Below are positions 59,095 to 64,000 of a stretch of DNA of 64,000 bases, one piece after another; the first letter of the stretch is position 1, and every line of letters begins with the position of its first letter. The translations under genes were made by a program, and so were the position numbers. Location: contig JARYHS010008074.1 of the NCBI GenBank assembly GCA_031002005.1, positions 177,592,494-177,656,493 on the forward strand, read 5' to 3'. The DNA is from Vandiemenella viatica (lineage: Eukaryota; Arthropoda; Insecta; Orthoptera; Morabidae). Below the pieces are notes generated by a model, which was not told the DNA's origin, searched no databases, and was given only the letters and a program-made list of their open reading frames with translations.

Positions 59095-59262
59095 CAGCCA
59101 TCCTGATCTTGGTTTTCCATGGTTTCCCCAGTTCACTACGGGTGAATGCTGGGATGGTTCCTAAAAATAGCCCATGGGGACCTCCTGCTATATCCCATAT
59201 ATCCATTCCTATGAACAAATAGTTACACATTAGGATTGGTGCAATGCACTCTCCGCCACCCA
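59095..59262 (+). repeat. tRNA-derived SINE fragment (copy 5)
   Basis: It contains CATCCTGATCTTGGTTTTCC, ATGGTTTCCCCAGTTCACTA and TGAATGCTGGGATG, matching the body of copies 3 and 4. The tRNA-like head is missing. It lies at the 3' end of the family B element. Confidence 0.65.
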
Positions 59263-59988
59263 CTTTTAGTGAATCGTGGAGTAGTAGTAATAATAATAAT
59301 AATAATTATAAGTAAAAATAGACCATGTAGTTAGAGCAGAAATAGGTTTTTTTTTAGAGAAATAAGGATGATAAATTTTGGAAAAGTTAAGCTGCATGGC
59401 TGAAAATATATTCAGATGAAACAAGAAAATTCACAGATTAAGAATATGATACTAGTTTTTTGGTTAATTCAAGATTGTAGATTTCGAAATTGTAATTTTC
59501 TTGTTGCATGACATTAGGAGACAGATGACATACAAGAGACAGGTGCAAAATTGAAATGATAATGATTATTTTTGGAGTGGAAGTAGAGTACTTGATGATT
59601 TTTTTTCTAAGAAACATAGTGTCTATCCCATTTCAAACCAAGTTGTAGTTAACAAGAAATAAATTCAAGAGGATTTTCACATTTTGTCAATCTGGCAGGA
59701 GAGGAGTTATTTTGATGCGTAGTGTCAGTTTCCAATGAATAACTCTCAATGTTCAAAGAATACAGCAGAATAACATATACCAAAGAATGAGAAAAATTTC
59801 AAGTGATAAAATGACACTATTATATTCAAGGGGATTAAGAACTTGAAAAGTCATTCCTGATTTTTCAATTTGAAAGTTTAGGAAGTAATAATGATTAAAC
59901 CATGCATTTAAGACACCTGTTGTTACGGAATAAAACATTCACAAAAAATCAGTTCAAGAAAGTATTCTCACAGTATATTTATATAAAT
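59263..59988. other. Unassigned AT-rich stretch before the I-like element
   Basis: A short (ATA)n run lies near 59285. Nothing else was recognised. Confidence 0.4.
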
Positions 59989-59999
59989 AGCCCCTTGCA

Positions 60000-61580
60000 G
60001 TGAGAAGCCTCAAGGATAACAAATTCAACAAGGGCGCCCCTACTATCAACACATCGATTTTGGAAGAGATTATGGACAGAATCGCCCCTGCTACAGTACC
60101 TAGGGAGGAACCAAACTTCAAATTAACCCCTCACGAGCCTTCCGACCACTTTCTGTGCAGGCCGTTCGACATTAAAGAATTACACCAAGTCCTCAAGCGA
60201 TCATCTGACACCTCCCCTGGGATAGATGGTATTCACTACTCGATGATATCAAACATGCCCCAAACTGGCCTGCAGCTTCTTCTAAATACTTTCAACCGGA
60301 TTTGGATGAAGGAACCAATTCCATTAGAATGGAGAACGCAAGTCATAATTCCCGTGCTAAAACAAAACAAAGACCCCCTGGCAGCGACTTCCTATAGACC
60401 TATATCACTTATGTCCTGCGTAGGAAAAACGCTAGAGCGACTAGTAAAAAATAGATTAGAATGGTGGGTGGAAGCGAAGAACTTGATACCTAACTCCCAA
60501 ACCGGATTCAGAAAAGGGAAAAACACAACAGACAACCTCGCTATATTGACCTCAGACATCAACCTCACATTTCTTAATAAACAATACCTCGGAGCGATCT
60601 TCCTAGACATACAATCCGCATACGATAAAGTTAACATATCCATCCTCATGCATAAACTGCAAATGCTAGGAATCCCGAAGAAATTTGTGGCAGGACTTTT
60701 CTCCCTCCTATCGGAGAGAATAATATTCGTCAGTTCGAAGAAGAACAAGATAGGTCCGCGTATAGTCTTCCTAGGGCTGCCTGAGGGAGCTATATTAAGC
60801 CCGCTTCTATACTTGATGTACTCAATGGACATTAATTCTCATCTTCCGACTAGAATCATCTCTTTACAATTCGCAGACGATGTGGTGATCTACGCCATCG
60901 GCGATACTCAGGATGAAGTCCTCATTCTTTTGAGCGAAGCTATGACAGCCCTTTCCATTTGGCTACATAACAACGGACTAGACCTATCCAATGCAAAGTC
61001 ATCAGTGGTTTACTTCTCCAAAAGGAAAATCCTCTACAACTCCAGCAACCTACAGTTAGGGCCATATAATCTAGCTCTGAAAAGACAAGGCCGATTCCTC
61101 GGGATGATACTAGGACCATCGCCTCAACTGGGCCCAACACATAGATCAACTGATAACAAAAGCCATCTCCCGCCTCAACATAATAAAAATGGTATCTGGC
61201 GTCTGGTGGGGCGCTCACCCTCAAAGCCTACTCCTGATATATCGATCTCTGATCAGACCACTAATCGACTACGGCAGCATGTTTTATCAAAACGCTAGGA
61301 AAGATGCCCTGATCAAACTAGATAGACTACAATCACTGCTGCCTTAGAGCCTGCTTAGGAGCCGTTCGGTCCACTCCCACAAACGCATTACTAGTAGAAT
61401 CAGGGGAACCTCCGCTCCACATTCGACGAGCATACCTAACTGAAAAATTTTTAATGGAAAGATTATCACTCAATAACCACCCCATTCATGAACGTCTCGA
61501 GAGGTTATCAACCATAGCAAATAGAGCCAAAAGTCGAGCTCGTCTTCCCCTGTTAAACGCCTATAGATTCTGGCTAAAAT
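60000..61580 (+). pseudogene. Reverse transcriptase of the I-like element
   Basis: The frame from 60000 to about 61130 is intact: SYRPISLMSCVGKTLERLV, NSQTGFRKGKNTTDN, IFLDIQSAYDKVNISIL, GLPEGAILSPLLYLMYSMDI, and the catalytic FADDVVIY at about 60870-60893, then NAKSSVVYFSKRK. A frameshift near 61130 moves the continuation (YRSLIRPLIDYGSMFYQNAR) to another frame, and a second one near 61345 moves it again before LLNAYRFWLKYKDKLSSL. The frame at 60000 opens with sequence interior to the original protein, so this is not a true start. Confidence 0.92.
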
Positions 61581-61607
61581 ACAAAGACAAACTATCCTCG
61601 CTATAAT

Positions 61608-62633
61608 ATGCTCCCAATCTTTCAAGAACCTTTCGAGCTTCGTCTAGAAAGAACCCACACAATCCTCTGGGAGGAAGCCAAATCCGGAAATTTGATCCAC
61701 AAGATATCCAGATTCCTATCAAAACCAGACAACAGCACTCTTAAAATATTCACAGACGGATCGAAAACCACTGGAAATAATAGAGTAGGAGCGGCATATT
61801 TCTGTCCCAACACAGGTAAATCGACTCAATTTTCGCTACCCGAAGAGGCATCCATCTATACAGCTGAAGCAAAAGCCCTGCTGGAAGCCATCAGATATAG
61901 CCAAAGCACCAACATGGACAAAGTCGTCATCCTGACGGACTCCCTCAGTGTACTAAAGAGCTTACAAAATACTACGTGGAATAGCCATACTCAAACTATT
62001 GTACTGGAAATTCTACAACAACTGAAACGGAACCGGGAACTTGGTATTACGACTACTCTGATGTGGATCCCATCTCACAGCGGCATCGAGCATAACGAAC
62101 GGGTGGACGCCCTGGCAAAACAAGCTATCCATGAGGGAGAGGTAATCAACATGCAACTCCCGATCTCGGATATAACACATAATATCAAAGTAAGAGCCAA
62201 GGAAAAATGGCAAGAGGAATGGACGATCTCCTCAAAAATCAAAGCCTCATATTATGCAACCATTCAACCGAACATATCTCCAAAACCTTGGTTTTACAAT
62301 TGGAACAGTAGCAGACGATTAATCACTACGATATCGAGAGCCCGTTTTAACCACGGTAACTTCCCCAGCCACCTACACCGAATAGGGTTGAGAGATTCCC
62401 CATACTGCGACTGCTCAGACCAGGCAATAGGAGACATCAATCACATAATTTTTTCATGCAATAAATACCAACAACTCCAGGACCAAATGATGAAAGATCT
62501 TGCCACGAACGGCTTCCCCTTTCCGACAAACGTAACCCTCCTACTTTCCAGCAACAACAAAGTAGTACTTAGCATCCTCGCCAGATACTTAAAAGACTGG
62601 AGGGATAGAATTCTAACCAATCTTGTAAGCTAA
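61608..62633 (+). pseudogene. RNase H and C-terminal region of the I-like element
   Basis: An open frame of 341 codons contains a type I RNase H. Its catalytic landmarks are LKIFTDGSKT (first D), YTAEAKALLEAI (E), VVILTDSLSVL (second D) and IPSHSGIEHNERVDALAKQA (third acidic site). It is followed by a CCHC-like YCDCSDQAIGDINHIIFSC motif. RNase H after the reverse transcriptase plus this zinc motif supports the I clade. The frame is separated from the RT part by one frame break near 61600. It would have degraded the RNA strand during cDNA synthesis. Confidence 0.92.
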
Positions 62634-63079
62634 AACAGGAAAAGACTATACTTCAAACCTAAAGCCCAAACCACAGCACAACCTCACTTCCTGCGCAAGC
62701 ACAACAACTAGTTTGGCAAAATTAACAGTATCCTCACCAATCTACCGATTGAGGCCAACACCAGATAGATCAACCCTCTACAGATTATTTGTCAAAGAAA
62801 TACGGCGATTTAGACTAATCAGTAGAAAATAATGGATATACAGAACCGCCGATTACTAAGTCTAGTTGATGTATCGTCTAGCAAAGCTTTTTTAGATTAT
62901 GGTACTTAAGAAGGCACTTGAAATTTGAATATTGTAAATAGCATATATATTCCACAAGATTGTAATAAGTTTTACCTAATATAGATAAGGAAATGTGTAA
63001 ATAGATAAGTTACGCAATGGATGTAAGAAGCTTTGTAAAAATGTAGATTGGCTGTATGGTCTCTAACCAAATGCCATTA

Positions 63080-63111
<32 letters not shown>
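62634..63111 (+). other. 3' UTR and poly(A) tail of the I-like element
   Basis: This non-coding stretch ends in a run of about 27 A, directly followed by the duplicated target AGCCCCTTGCA. Confidence 0.85.
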
Positions 63112-63114
<3 letters not shown>

Positions 63115-63122
63115 CCCTTGCA

Positions 63123-64000
63123 TTATTTTGCCAGACTCAGACAAAGACAGACGTGTGTGATGCATTGTAGTAGGAAGTATGACTTGGAAAATGTTTCCAG
63201 TGAACTGAACTTGGAAAATGTAGGCAGTGAACTTTAAATCTGAAGGTCAGTAGTCATGTGGTCTTTGAAGTTATTTCAACATGAACTAAAATATCTTATG
63301 CAAATTTTGGGGGACTGTGAAATTTTTTCAGGAGTGTGGGTGAATCTGAGAATAATGATGACCTGCTACCTTCATTATGAGGATTCGAATATTTTGATGT
63401 CAGACCTAGGCAACACGCTGATACCAGAGTTAGCAGAAATTTTTTTTAAAGAGTGTACAATTTTATTATCCAATAAACCTTTTTATATTTCAGAATTAAC
63501 CTGAACCATTAGGGAATAGTAAACAGACTGGCGACTAGTGTTTGAGAACTATCATATAGCTCACTCTGATTTGGGGTTGCAAATAGAAAGTATGTTTGCA
63601 AGAGTGTATGCTTTTAACCCTTAAGGATAACCAGCATCCTCATACGTGATTTCGAAGTTTGATATTGACTTAAATGTTTTCAATAGTGTAATCTGATACC
63701 AGTGTTCAGCAAACTTTCAGAATTTATTTCAAATTTGTAACTACAGTGAATTTCTTTCATTCATTTATGTATGAGCTGTTAGCTATTATATAGTAAACTA
63801 ATAGGTTGGCAGCAGATTTAAAGAACAATTGCATCTTCAAGAAAAGGTATCAGTTATACAAGCAACATGATCAAGTTAATACGAATATTGCATAATGCCA
63901 AGCAACGTTTTGTTATTACACTCTCCCTGCTACATTCCCAATGTGTCCTGCTCAATTGAGTTTACCATCAAATTATAATTTTTATGGAATTTTTGCACTT
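63123..64000. other. Unassigned AT-rich flank
   Basis: No gene or repeat was recognised. An 82-codon frame at 63256-63504 has no known domain. It contains phrases such as NTLIPELAEIFFKECTILLS and could be an exon-like or chance frame. Confidence 0.35.

Larger units (their letters stand above)
60000..63111 (+). mobile_element. I-like non-LTR retrotransposon, 5'-truncated, 11-bp target duplication
   Basis: AGCCCCTTGCA occurs at 59989-59999 and again at 63112-63122, directly after a poly(A) tail (about 63086-63111). The element is 3.1 kb. It contains the reverse transcriptase, an RNase H domain, a C-terminal zinc-knuckle-like region and a 450-bp 3' UTR. ORF1 and the endonuclease are missing by 5' truncation. 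The perfect duplication, intact tail and only a few frame breaks make this one of the youngest insertions in the window. Confidence 0.93.

Noticed and set aside
60392..60832. 146-codon minus-strand frame
   Set aside because: It is antisense to the I-like reverse transcriptase, whose motifs are clear on the plus strand.
1..64000. CRISPR arrays, operons, phage or bacterial genes
   Set aside because: No regularly spaced identical repeats with unique spacers were found, and the gene structure is eukaryotic.

Overview
The window looks like intronic and intergenic DNA from a large, AT-rich, transposon-filled insect genome. The evidence is a mitochondrial-clan cytochrome P450 with normal GT-AG introns, introns of several kb, and a mix of repeat families common in arthropods: Tc1/mariner, hAT, piggyBac, Penelope, Ty3/gypsy, and the CR1-like, Jockey-like, R1-like and I-like non-LTR groups. 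A hemimetabolous insect with a large genome is plausible, but the order cannot be fixed from sequence alone. No prokaryotic or CRISPR-type system was found.

Two host genes are supported. (1) On the + strand, the last two coding exons of a P450 (2432-2647 and 3605-3718) carry the heme-ligand loop and the C-terminus; the 5' exons were not found and may lie in the N gap at 1-197 or beyond it. (2) On the - strand, three exons of a cysteine-rich, probably secreted protein (37965-38138, 30821-30925, 16245-16525) span at least 22 kb. Splice phases show that exons B and C join directly and that at least one exon is missing between A and B.

Region by region: 1-6.2 kb holds the P450 and an old SINE. 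6.2-10.1 kb holds a CpG-rich inverted-repeat structure, a decayed Tc1 element with intact ends, and an old CR1-like copy. 10.8-11.5 kb is a tandem repeat. 12.9-19.2 kb is a series of decayed CR1-like copies, a Jockey-like copy and the terminal exon of the Cys-rich gene. 19.2-20.9 kb is a decayed piggyBac. 21.1-22.7 kb is a Penelope-like element with its 3' end duplicated head-to-head. 23.7-25.8 kb is a dimeric tandem array. 26-29.4 kb holds a long-terminal-repeat fragment abutting a long-TIR element. 33.0-34.5 kb is a hAT relic with a perfect 8-bp target duplication. 37.5-41 kb holds CR1-like fragments, a palindromic element and SINEs. 40.3-45.7 kb is an old Ty3/gypsy with both LTRs. 45.8-49.4 kb is a 3.6-kb hAT with a perfect 8-bp target duplication. 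49.6-52.5 kb is an R1-like element nested in a CR1-like copy. 54.5-57.3 kb holds a second LTR fragment and a mariner nested inside a foldback mariner. 57.4-59.3 kb is another CR1-like copy with an inserted palindrome. 60.0-63.1 kb is a young, 5'-truncated I-like element with an 11-bp target duplication and a poly(A) tail.

The strongest results are structural: five mobile elements with exact ends and matching target duplications, and several nested or inverted arrangements that give insertion order. I see no convincing new functional system.
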